From assembly GCA_014323795.1 (NCBI GenBank), contig JACONK010000027.1, positions 1-40,060 on the forward strand: a stretch of DNA of 40,060 nucleotides. The letters run 5' to 3'. Shown in pieces: positions 27,627 to 34,353 of this stretch. The stretch comes from Paracoccaceae bacterium (GTDB lineage: Bacteria; Pseudomonadota; Alphaproteobacteria; Rhodobacterales; Rhodobacteraceae). The position numbers and the translations under genes were made by a program. Position 1 is the stretch's first letter, and every line of letters begins with the position of its first letter. The notes beneath the pieces were generated by a model. It was not told the origin of the DNA, searched no databases, and was given only the letters and a program-made list of their open reading frames with translations.

Positions 27627-28631
27627 ATGTGGCGCATGATATCTCTCGCAATCTGGCTTGCTGCCCTGGCTGTAGCGGCTGTTCTTTTGGTTCTGTGGTA
27701 TACCCCTGCGCAAGGTCCGCGGTTTGTCATGCCGATCGGGTGTGAGTTGGGGAAAAACTGCTATCTGCAGCAGTTCGTGGATCATGATCCCGGCCCCGGT
27801 GCGCAGGATTTCACCTGTGGATCCGCCACGTATGACGGCCATAAAGGCACCGATTTTCGTATCAGCCGCCGCGACATGGAAGCGGGCGTGAACGTGCTGG
27901 CCCCGGCCCCCGGGCGCATACGCGCCCTGCGCGACGGAATGGCGGATATCCTGGCACCTGATCCGGCCTCTGTTCAGGACAGGGAATGCGGAAACGGGGT
28001 CTTAATTGATCATGCCGATGGCTGGTCATCCCAGTTGTGCCACCTGAAACAAGGCTCTGTTGCCGTTCATCAGGGACAACAGGTTGTGGCAGGGCAGATC
28101 CTGGGGCAGGTGGGCTTGTCAGGAAAGACCTCTTTCCCCCATGTGCACGTTACGTTTCGGCGGGATGGTGCCGTGGTGGACCCGTTTGCCCCGGATCTTG
28201 CCCCGGCCACCTGCGGCGGCGACGCCGGCACCCCGCTCTGGTCAGATACCGCATTGCGGGAAGAGGCGGCGCACCCGTCACGGCTGATCGCAGCCGGCTA
28301 CGCATCCCGCGCCCCGGCCCTTGACGATATCATGAACGGGGACTATGATACGGTGGCCCCGGTCAGCAACGCGCCCCTTGTTATTTGGGGCCTTGCCATC
28401 AACGGGCAACAGGATGATCAGCTTGTTATTGAGATCACCTTCCCCTCCGGCGAGGTTGCCGCGCCGCCGACTGAGGGGCTTGATAGAACCAAGGCCCAGT
28501 TTTTCCGGTTCTTTGGCAAGCGTGCCCCGGCCGGGGGGTGGCCTGCGGGTGACTACAGATGGTCGGTGAAACTGGTCCGTCAGGGGGCAGTGATCGATCA
28601 GCGGGACGGCTTTACCAAGATAGGAGGTTAG
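27627..28631 (+). CDS. M23-family (LytM-type) metallopeptidase, membrane-anchored
   Basis: A 334-residue protein with an N-terminal membrane segment or uncleaved signal (about residues 5-24) and an M23 zinc peptidase domain. Metal and catalytic residues are visible as His72 and Asp76 (GHKGTDF), His139 (SQLCHLKQGS) and His172/His174 (PHVHVTF). M23 enzymes cut peptidoglycan cross-bridges or act as division and envelope regulators. The start follows AAAGGG. The last base of its TAG stop is the first base of the IS5 relic's inverted repeat, so the C-terminus (GFTKIGG) may have been set by that insertion. Confidence 0.9.
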   Translation: MWRMISLAIWLAALAVAAVLLVLWYTPAQGPRFVMPIGCELGKNCYLQQFVDHDPGPGAQDFTCGSATYDGHKGTDFRISRRDMEAGVNVLAPAPGRIRALRDGMADILAPDPASVQDRECGNGVLIDHADGWSSQLCHLKQGSVAVHQGQQVVAGQILGQVGLSGKTSFPHVHVTFRRDGAVVDPFAPDLAPATCGGDAGTPLWSDTALREEAAHPSRLIAAGYASRAPALDDIMNGDYDTVAPVSNAPLVIWGLAINGQQDDQLVIEITFPSGEVAAPPTEGLDRTKAQFFRFFGKRAPAGGWPAGDYRWSVKLVRQGAVIDQRDGFTKIGG

Positions 28632-29198
28632 GGTCAGAACCCATTGGTTTTTATTTTCCGGTGTGGCTCGTGGTTGGGGAAGCTGCGCAGGTGGCCATGT
28701 CCGATCTGTTCCGGCTGACAGCGGCGCGGATGGTGCGCCACACCCTTTTTCCCAGGTTCCGCGGTAAGCCACGTGCTGATGGCCGGCGCGTTCCGGGCAC
28801 CACAGGCTTCATCAATCGCAATGGCTGACAGAGGCGAGATGCCCCGGCTGCCTGTGGTACGCACAAAACACCGTATAATCGTTGGAAATGGTGGAGTGCC
28901 GCGGGCATCCTGGCACGGATTGTGGCCAGTCTCGCCGCCGGGCGCGGCCCCGCCACAGCGGCCCCCGCCACAACCGGACAAAGGGATACGCACGTGCCTC
29001 CCTGGCCGAAACAAGCGCAGGAAAACCATCAGATACGACAGGCACCGATACAAAAAAACGCAACCGGGGCGGAATCATGTTCGGCACTCTGTGGGGATTG
29101 GCGGTGCGGTACCACCGGATACGGCAGATGCCCGAAGGCCTTCCTGCCGGCAGGCTCTCGCGCAGCACCCGTCATCTGTTGGATATGAGTCCTGACCC
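28631..29198 (+). mobile_element. IS5-family insertion sequence, internally deleted
   Basis: A 568-bp element bounded by imperfect inverted repeats. The left end is GGGTCAGAACCCAT (28631-28644) and the right end, read inward, is GGGTCAGGACTCAT (29198-29185), matching at 12 of 14 positions. TA lies outside both ends (28629-28630 and 29199-29200), as expected for IS5 relatives that target TA-containing sites. It carries a broken transposase. Full-length relatives are around 800-850 bp, so the centre has been lost. Confidence 0.85.
28697..29188 (+). pseudogene. IS5-family transposase relic
   Basis: The N-terminus MSDLFRLTAARMVRHTLFPR and GKPRADGRRV...FINRNG (28697-28825) ends at a stop. HKTPYNRWKWWSAAGILARI (from 28862) follows in another frame. 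The part that should hold the first catalytic Asp is missing. The C-terminal pieces KGIRTCLPGRNKRRKTIRYD (about 28981-29040), KKRNRGGIMFG and CPKAFLPAG...VICWI (to 29188) appear in shifted frames. It cannot encode an active enzyme. Confidence 0.85.
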
Positions 29199-29394
29199 TA
29201 ATCTTGCCCGGATCGTGCAGTGCAACGGGCAGGATCATCGCGTCGCGCAAAAGTTTATCGTAGCGAAAGGAATCAATCAATCTCTCCGCGACAGCTGCCA
29301 CATCCCGCATGTCATATACTGCCGGGTGTTCTGGCAGATCACTGCCTTCCGGGGGACTTTTACCCGGCCAGGCGGTAATTGCATTTTGGATCAT
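29199..29394 (-). pseudogene. cas3: cas3 N-terminal stump (type I-E-like HD domain)
   Basis: About 65 residues reading leftward from the ATG at 29394 match the start of Cas3: AITAWPGKSPPEGSD (family W-GKS), then VYDMRDVAAVAERLI (family YH-LDVAAVA), then LPVALHDPGKI (family ALHDIGK). It stops exactly at the IS5 relic boundary (29198), and no helicase part follows. Two HD-domain positions are altered (the His of YH is Asp; HDIGK is HDPGK), so it had also begun to decay. Cas3 is the nuclease-helicase of type I CRISPR-Cas. The type I-E assignment rests on the W-GKS...YH-LDVAAVA layout and the adjacent repeat. Confidence 0.72.
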
Positions 29395-29452
29395 GGGAAG
29401 TTTTTGATTCAATCGCCGCCTTGTATCTGATAGCCTGCGACACCGCCAGTAT

Positions 29453-29481
29453 CAGTTCATCCCCACGTGGGTGGGGAACAG
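29453..29481 (-). repeat. solitary type I-E-like CRISPR repeat (copy A)
   Basis: Read on the minus strand, the 29 nt begin CTGTTCCCCACCCACGTGGG and end GATGAACTG. Type I-E repeats have the same length and plan: GTTCCCC, a short centre, GGGGAT, AAC, G near the end. The stem is formed by TCCCCAC/GTGGGGA. It lies 58 bp upstream of the cas3 stump and 33 bp downstream of the stop of the 112-residue gene. There is no second repeat at the 61-bp spacing an array would need. An alternative reading is a transcription terminator, but no T tract follows. Confidence 0.6.
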
Positions 29482-29514
29482 TGCGGGCGTCTGGCGACGA
29501 CGCGGGATTTGTTT

Positions 29515-29853
29515 TCATTTGTATATCGAGCCATCCACTACGCGGAGTTTTACAATCCCACGGCGTCGTTTCAGTGAGGCATACTCGGCGTCCTTGCGGG
29601 TCTTGTATGTTTTCGCCAACAAACGCCACTGACCGTCAAAACGATACATGGCACCGAAAGGGCGGTGCTCCATTTCGGTGATCTGCCCCGGCCTTTGCAG
29701 CCTTGCTGCACCCGATAGTAGAATGGGCAGGCGGTATTCCAGCTTGGCAAGGCAGTTTGCCACGCTCTGGCGGTCTTCGAACACCCTGCGCACCAAAAAC
29801 CATCCCCGGTTGTCGTTCCGCAGCCGGTAGACCACTGCAAATTTATCCTTCAT
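29515..29853 (-). CDS. small hypothetical protein, 112 residues
   Basis: I do not recognise the family. The protein (MKDKFAVVYRLRNDNRGWFL...) is basic and contains two similar aromatic strand-like segments, NDNRGWFLVRRVFEDRQSVA and FDGQWRLLAKTYKTRKDAEY, which suggest an internal duplication of a small beta-rich unit. The ATG at 29853 is chosen because GAAGGG lies about 7 nt upstream. It is flanked by the two CRISPR-like repeats: copy A downstream of its stop, copy B 57 bp upstream of its start. Confidence 0.65.
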   Translation of the reverse strand: MKDKFAVVYRLRNDNRGWFLVRRVFEDRQSVANCLAKLEYRLPILLSGAARLQRPGQITEMEHRPFGAMYRFDGQWRLLAKTYKTRKDAEYASLKRRRGIVKLRVVDGSIYK

Positions 29854-29910
29854 TTCGTTGCCCTTCTTTCCTCTCTGAACCTGTATCCGCACTCAAGCGT
29901 CTGCCACAAA

Positions 29911-29936
29911 CTGTTCCCCACGTGGGTGGGGAACAG
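29911..29936 (-). repeat. solitary CRISPR-like palindromic repeat (copy B)
   Basis: A perfect inverted repeat with 11-bp arms CTGTTCCCCAC and GTGGGGAACAG around GTGG. It shares 24 identical bases with copy A (29915-29938 against 29460-29483). The copies are 455 bp apart and in the same orientation. Unlike copy A, its far end reads GGGGAACAG instead of GGGGATGAACTG. It begins 8 bp after the stop of the 80-residue gene, so it could also serve as that gene's 3' hairpin. Confidence 0.6.
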
Positions 29937-29944
29937 TGTGGTGT

Positions 29945-30187
29945 TCAATCGTATGTCATCGACAGATGATTGCCACTGAAGGTCAGGCTGACCCTTGGTC
30001 CATTTTCCGGTGGCGGGGTTTCACTGATCTCATACCCGATAACCTCTGCGCCATTCATGGTGCTGTTGCCTACGACAGCTTTCAGCCATCTTTCCAGTTC
30101 ATCCGGGGAGCCATCCGGCGGTGTGCATGATCCTGACGGGACAAGATCGCCATCGGCAGTCTTGATGCTCCAATAGAAAGTTGTCAT
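29945..30187 (-). CDS. small hypothetical protein, 80 residues
   Basis: Family not recognised. The protein (MTTFYWSIKTADGDLVPSGS...) is acidic, with a central DELERWLKAVVG helix and beta-strand-like ends (VIGYEISETPPPEN, RVSLTFSGNHLSMTYD). The start is supported by AAAGGAAG about 8 nt upstream. It belongs to a run of three small minus-strand genes and is followed directly by the palindrome at 29911-29936. Confidence 0.65.
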   Translation of the reverse strand: MTTFYWSIKTADGDLVPSGSCTPPDGSPDELERWLKAVVGNSTMNGAEVIGYEISETPPPENGPRVSLTFSGNHLSMTYD

Positions 30188-30316
30188 TGATTCGCTTCCT
30201 TTGCTTTTCTGCCCGGTGGCCGGCCGGGCGTTTGCTTTTCAGCGCGGGTGCCGCCCGCGGACACCTGTCCCGTGTGGGAGGGCAGGCGTTTTGCTTGTTC
30301 AGCCGCCCGGCACGGC

Positions 30317-30500
30317 GAGAACAGGATCCTGATGACAGACGCGCCCCGCCTCAGGGCTCACCGGACAGCGGTCGGCATGAGCGTGAAAAGGGGGCGTGGT
30401 CGCCTGATTGGCCGGACCAAAGGCGGCCTGAACGCCGGGCCGCAGGCACCCGCGCCAGTCAAGGCCTGCCTCTCGGGAACCATCAGGGCGGGCCTGTATT
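30317..30500 (+). pseudogene. IS5-family transposase fragment (central part)
   Basis: The translated stretch MTDAPRLRAHRTAVGMSVKR then GRGRLIGRTKGGLNA is recognisable as the central IS5-family segment that normally reads MIDATYLKAHRTA...GRLIGRTKGGMN. The Asp of the DDE triad sits in the MTD. The flanks are not transposase in any frame, apart from a short frame-shifted continuation. This is the part missing from the relic at 28697-29188. No inverted repeats were found around it. Confidence 0.7.
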
Positions 30501-30514
30501 GACAAAGCCGGCCG

Positions 30515-30569
30515 GGGCAACCCTCACCACCCGGGGGCAAGCCCGGGTGCAAAGAAGTGAGGGTTGCCC
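30515..30569 (-). terminator. nested two-stem hairpin downstream of the 64-residue gene
   Basis: The outer stem is GGGCAACCCTCAC (30515-30527) with GTGAGGGTTGCCC (30557-30569), 13 perfect pairs. The inner stem is CACCCGGG (30528-30535) with CCCGGGTG (30542-30549), 8 perfect pairs, stacked directly on the outer one. A 7-nt bulge (30550-30556) lies on one side only. It starts 14 bp after the stop of the 64-residue minus-strand gene. No T tract follows, so it may be an RNA 3' end, a processing or protection element, or a small structured RNA rather than a classical terminator. Confidence 0.55.
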
Positions 30570-30583
30570 ATGCCGAAGCAGCC

Positions 30584-30778
30584 CTAATCGAGATCTTTCA
30601 GGCAACCTTTGATTTCATTCAACGTGTCCTCGGAATGTTTGACTGCAGCCGTAAGCCACTCGCGTAACAGTCCCTTTGTGAGTTCTTCACGCTGGAAGTC
30701 ACTGCACGCCCTATCCATGGTACTCCACATGGAATCGAGGCATTCGACATGTCTGCCGATTGCAGATGCGTTTCTCAT
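30584..30778 (-). CDS. small hypothetical helical protein, 64 residues
   Basis: Family not recognised. The protein (MRNASAIGRHVECLDSMWST...) is predicted all-helical and mildly acidic, with two Cys near the N-terminus (positions 13 and 26) and one near the C-terminus (GCLKDLD). The ATG at 30778 is fixed by a strong AAAGGAGAAG site. A good sigma70-type promoter lies 73 bp upstream, and a nested hairpin follows the stop. This is the best-equipped gene for expression in the accessory region. Confidence 0.7.
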   Translation of the reverse strand: MRNASAIGRHVECLDSMWSTMDRACSDFQREELTKGLLREWLTAAVKHSEDTLNEIKGCLKDLD

Positions 30779-30850
30779 AATCTTCTCCTTTGGCGACATT
30801 GTGACATTATATGAGGCGGGGGGTGTCGCTGCGCCAAGCCTCACTTTGGT

Positions 30851-30880
30851 AATATATTGGTTTCTGAATCAGACTGTCAA
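30851..30880 (-). promoter_or_regulatory. sigma70-like promoter for the small-gene cluster
   Basis: On the minus strand TTGACA (30880-30875) and TATATT (30856-30851) are separated by 18 bp. Sequence upstream of the -35 box is AT-rich in an otherwise GC-rich window. It points at the 64-residue gene and possibly the two small genes further downstream. Confidence 0.65.
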
Positions 30881-31041
30881 TACATCTTTATTAAAGTATT
30901 TTTAGTCAATCCCGATACCAAGTGTGACACGACCGGATCAAACTACCCGGATCGGGCCGGATGTCCCGCCGCAGGATCACCGATGCCGGGCGCAAGGCGT
31001 TCAAATGGGCTATTGGCAGCCGGGTGTGCCACTGCCCCGGA

Positions 31042-31785
31042 TTACTTGCCAAGGGTTGCAACAATCGCCCCGAAGTCAGCAGCCTTCAGCGAAGCCCCCC
31101 CAACCAGTCCGCCATCCACATTCGTGACCGCGGTGATCTTTTCCACGTTTCGCGGAGTCATGGATCCGCCGTAGAGGATGCGGATCGCGTCACCGTCAGC
31201 CGCGCAACGGTTTGTCAGGCGGGATCGGATGAAATTGTGCACCTCCGCAATTTTAGCAAGTGACGGTGTTTTGCCGGTACCGATGGCCCAAACCGGTTCA
31301 TAAGCTATGACTGTGTTACTGCCACAGGCCCCGTCGGGAACGGAACCGGCAAGCTGCCTCCCCACGATATCAAGGGTGTTGCCAGCGTCGCGTTCCTTGG
31401 ACGTTTCGCCAATACACACAATGGCCGTGAGACCTGCAGCCCAAACCGCACGGGTTTTTGCGCATACCAGCGCGTCACTCTCCCCATAGGCGGCGCGGCG
31501 TTCCGAGTGGCCGAGGATCACATACCGCGCACCGGTATCCGCGATCATCGGGGCAGAGATGTCGCCGGTGTGGGCACCCGCCTCGTTTTCATGGCAGTCT
31601 TGGGCACCCACCTCGATGGCCATGGGCGCACAGATTTCTGCCATTTTGCACATCAGGGTGGCGGGCGGGCAGACCACGATATCGCAGCGGGGGGCGGGAT
31701 GGGCGGTGTGCAGGGTTTCCACCTCTGCCAAAGTCTGCATCAACCCGTTCATCTTCCAGTTCCCGGCGGCGAGTTTGCGTCTCAT
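31042..31785 (-). CDS. tpiA: triosephosphate isomerase
   Basis: A 247-residue TIM-barrel enzyme that interconverts dihydroxyacetone phosphate and glyceraldehyde 3-phosphate. Catalytic residues are visible: Asn/Lys in AGNWKMNG, His in ILGHSERR, and Glu in AYEPVWAIGTGKTP. The phosphate-binding end YGGSMTPRN and GGLVGGASL is also present. It lies apart from the other glycolytic genes. An AAGGAC site lies upstream of the ATG. Confidence 0.97.
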   Translation of the reverse strand: MRRKLAAGNWKMNGLMQTLAEVETLHTAHPAPRCDIVVCPPATLMCKMAEICAPMAIEVGAQDCHENEAGAHTGDISAPMIADTGARYVILGHSERRAAYGESDALVCAKTRAVWAAGLTAIVCIGETSKERDAGNTLDIVGRQLAGSVPDGACGSNTVIAYEPVWAIGTGKTPSLAKIAEVHNFIRSRLTNRCAADGDAIRILYGGSMTPRNVEKITAVTNVDGGLVGGASLKAADFGAIVATLGK

Positions 31786-32114
31786 GGAATGTGTCCTTCC
31801 AGGCCTTCCCGCCCATGTAGTGCGAGGATCCCCGCCATGAAACCGCTTGTCAAAAGAATTCCGCCCGTGCGGTCACACCTGTTCCGGAGCATCGGGCAGG
31901 TGCGCACCCGCGCCGCAGATGTTTTTAATTTGGCCGGCGGATGCTTTCGGCGAAAGTATTCCCTGGTATTTCCGCACAGGACAAGCCCGGGGCAGAGGCC
32001 AGGACAGCCCGCTGCTGTAAAAAGTTCGGCCCTTTTGCCAACACCTTCGTTTTTCAGCGACCCGTCGCACATTTTCACGGCGCAATCATGTCTGACCGGA
32101 AGATGCCGCGCCCG
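31786..32114. other. intergenic region between tpiA and the A-type Fe-S carrier gene
   Basis: About 330 bp with no convincing gene on either strand. It should contain the tpiA promoter; no clear boxes or hairpins were picked out. Confidence 0.4.
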
Positions 32115-32465
32115 CTACGTGCCTTCGAACCTGATCGATTCGCCGCAGCCGCAGGCCTCGGTTACGTTCGGGTTGTTGAAGACGAAACCTGATTCAAGAA
32201 GCGAGGTTCTGTAATCAATCCGGGTGCCGAAGAGGAACATCTGCGCCATGGGCGCGATCATGATACGGGCACCGTCCTGTTCGACCACCTCGTCATTGGG
32301 GTCAATCTCTTTAACATAGTCCATGGTGTATTCCATACCCGCGCAGCCGCCTTTCCGAACCCCCACGCGCAGGCCCTTGGTATTGCCCTTATCCATGAGA
32401 TTGCGAATGTGGCTGGCTGCTTTGTCGGTCATGGTGACCGCCTGCTTTCCGGGAATGGTGAACAT
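32115..32465 (-). CDS. sufA: A-type iron-sulfur carrier (SufA/IscA/ErpA family)
   Basis: A 116-residue protein with the three conserved cysteines of A-type carriers: Cys41 (KGGCAGMEY) and Cys105/Cys107 (ACGCGES). These proteins hold and deliver Fe-S clusters to apo-enzymes. Proximity to sufT supports the SUF assignment, but the sequence alone does not separate SufA from IscA or ErpA. It is separated from sufT by a MetE-like pseudogene. Confidence 0.92.
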   Translation of the reverse strand: MFTIPGKQAVTMTDKAASHIRNLMDKGNTKGLRVGVRKGGCAGMEYTMDYVKEIDPNDEVVEQDGARIMIAPMAQMFLFGTRIDYRTSLLESGFVFNNPNVTEACGCGESIRFEGT

Positions 32466-32524
32466 CTTCTGCGTCCTTGTGGTGGTGGGGACAACCTAAG
32501 CCTGGGGTAAGGGATTCTCAAGTG

Positions 32525-33085
32525 TCAGACGTTTGCGGTCACAACAGCGAGGTTGGCGCGCTTTCGGACAGCCTGTTCCGTGCCGGGAAGCCCTGGTCCG
32601 CAGTCCGGTGCACCGATCAGGCGGTCTTCGGGCAGGTGCAGCGGTACTTCCTGCACACGCCCGGCGACCATCTCCACAGGTTCTGCGCCGCTGACATCTG
32701 CATCAACAAAGCCCAGGATGGCGGTGAAGAATCTGAATTGCCCGGAAAGTGTCGGGTCGTTGAGGAAGTCAAATCCATGATCGTCGCTGGTTTCGGCACG
32801 GTCGTCTTGACCCGCGCAGAGCATGCGGTGGCCTGCGTCCCGCGCCAAAAGTGGTGCCACCGGCAGTGCAGACAGTTTTTGCGCCACACTCTGCGTCCGT
32901 TACGATGTCTGTGCCAGCGGTGATCTGTGCCTGCACGACCTCTGCCGTTCGTTGCCCGGGTGAAAGCCGCATTGTGGCCAGGGTCGTCTGTGTGGCACGA
33001 GATCACGTTGTCTGCGTAAGCAGCCTCACCAAGATACACCTGAAACCGGTCCCTGATTGGCACATGGTCATGTTTCGGGAAGGCC
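32525..33085 (-). pseudogene. decayed MetE-like (cobalamin-independent methionine synthase family) gene
   Basis: Pieces of the family appear in order on the minus strand but in different frames: VPIRDRFQVYLGEAAYADNV (from about 33063), TAEVVQAQITAGTDIVTDAE (about 32945-32885), VKTTVPKPATIMDLTSS (about 32815-32760) and LPEDRLIGAPDCGPG (about 32645-32600). Large internal parts, including the main catalytic region, are missing. The first piece continues into nonsense. Full-length relatives have around 340-380 residues. The relic sits between sufT and the A-type carrier gene. Confidence 0.7.
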
Positions 33086-33113
33086 TCGACGCAGGTGTGC
33101 GGATGGGCATGGC

Positions 33114-33476
33114 CTACATGAAGCCGAGCTCGAGCCGTGCCTCGTCGCTCATCATATCCATGCCCCACATCGGCTCCCACACCAGATCGACCTGGACGGA
33201 TTGCACACCGGGCACGAGCATGATCGCGTCTTCTACCCAGCCTGGCATCTCGCCTGCCACCGGGCAGCCGGGTGCGGTGAGCGTCATGATCACCTTAATC
33301 GCGTTCTCATCGTCTATCTCGATTGTATAGATTAATCCAAGATCGTAGATATTCACCGGGATTTCCGGGTCATGCACTGTCCGACAGGCCTCTGTCACCG
33401 CATCATAGAGCGGGTGATCTGTGGTCGACGGCCTGATAAGAGGTTCACATACCATGGGGGCAGGATCGTTGGGCAT
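33114..33476 (-). CDS. sufT: SUF system DUF59 (MIP18-family) protein SufT
   Basis: A 120-residue protein of the DUF59/MIP18 family involved in Fe-S cluster maturation. It has the conserved DPEIPVNIYDLGLIY motif (residues 36-50), the TAPGCP motif with Cys71 and an EPMWGMDMMSDEARLELG C-terminus. In Rhodobacterales this gene usually follows sufS and precedes the A-type carrier gene. The ATG at 33476 is chosen because AAAGGAG lies about 8 nt upstream; the longer open frame upstream does not resemble the family. Confidence 0.92.
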   Translation of the reverse strand: MPNDPAPMVCEPLIRPSTTDHPLYDAVTEACRTVHDPEIPVNIYDLGLIYTIEIDDENAIKVIMTLTAPGCPVAGEMPGWVEDAIMLVPGVQSVQVDLVWEPMWGMDMMSDEARLELGFM

Positions 33477-33821
33477 GGGTGCGGCTCCTTTGATTTTGAT
33501 ATATGTCCTGGCCAGGGATCCGTAAAGTGGTTGCCCGGCGTTTCCGTGCAGCCAGTCCACGTCTGCAAGGCAGAACCCGGCCGCACCGCACGGCTGGCGG
33601 TGTTTCGTTCGTCTTTGGTCATCTTTGCTTTCCGGAACGTGCCACCCCGGTGAAGACCGAGGCCAGATCAGCCCGACCGCACCATACACTGCACGGAGGC
33701 TACGAAAGGCAGCGTACCTCCTCACCCCGCCTCTTTTACGGATTGCTGATCAGGAACCCTGCCCTGGGCTGAAATCCCTTGTCGTGATTATGACCGGCCT
33801 GGCCTGCGCTATGCAAGCTAT
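33477..33821. other. region upstream of sufT with no gene
   Basis: About 345 bp. The usual sufBCDS genes are not here, and I found no recognisable remnant of them in any frame. Confidence 0.4.
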
Positions 33822-34230
33822 ATGACCGACGCAGAGTGTGAACCGATTGCGCCGTTTCCTGTGCCGCACCGCCAGGTTGGCCGCCCACGCGGGGTAAGCC
33901 TGTGCGATATCCGGGATGCGGTCCGGTATGGGACGCCCGTGGCGGGTGTTACCGACCGATTTCCCGCCGGTTTCGCCGGTGCAATATCATTTCCATCGTT
34001 TTCGGGGCGCAGGCCTGTTCGGCGTTATGAATGATGTTCTGAGCGTGACGTTCCGCGTTTTGGCCGGTCGTGATGCGATGCCCACGACAAGAGCAATCGG
34101 CACCCAATCCGCCACAACGACAGGGAGTGGCGGGCCGTGCGGGTTCGATACGGGCAGGAAAAAGAGTCGCAAGTGGCATATCATTACAGATACCGATGGA
34201 AATCTGCCCGACCTGGAGAAGAGGAACCGG
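33822..34230 (+). pseudogene. IS5-family transposase relic (a second subgroup)
   Basis: MTDAECEPIAPFPVPHRQVGRPRG begins at 33822 and is the typical N-terminus of an IS5-family transposase (MTDAEW...P..P...LGRPR). The frame then shifts. WRVLPTDFPPVSPVQYHFHR, GLFGVMNDVL and GSGGPCGFDTGRKKSRKWHI then TDTDGNL continue to about 34208 in another frame. The C-terminal half is absent. The DSQS-type catalytic Asp is lost (GTQSATTT). It differs in sequence from the relic at 28697, so the two come from different elements. Clear inverted repeats were not found. Confidence 0.82.
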
Positions 34231-34353
34231 TGGCGCGAAAATGTGGAAGTTTGATTTTCAGGCGACTTAATCGGGCATTTTCGACGGGTTTCCCGTTGGC
34301 TTCATCGGGCCGGATATGCAAATTGCCGCACATACTTGAGGGACCGATTGCGC

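Noticed and set aside
28634-29053. 139-codon minus-strand open frame after the M23 gene
   Set aside because: It is antisense to recognisable IS5 transposase segments on the plus strand.
29453-29938. A CRISPR array
   Set aside because: Only two repeat copies, 455 bp apart, with no repeat at the expected spacing in between. I call them solitary repeats instead.
29453-30569. Integron-type gene cassettes (one small gene plus one hairpin each)
   Set aside because: None of the hairpins has the attC core GTTRRRY arrangement, and two of the hairpins share sequence far more than attC sites do.
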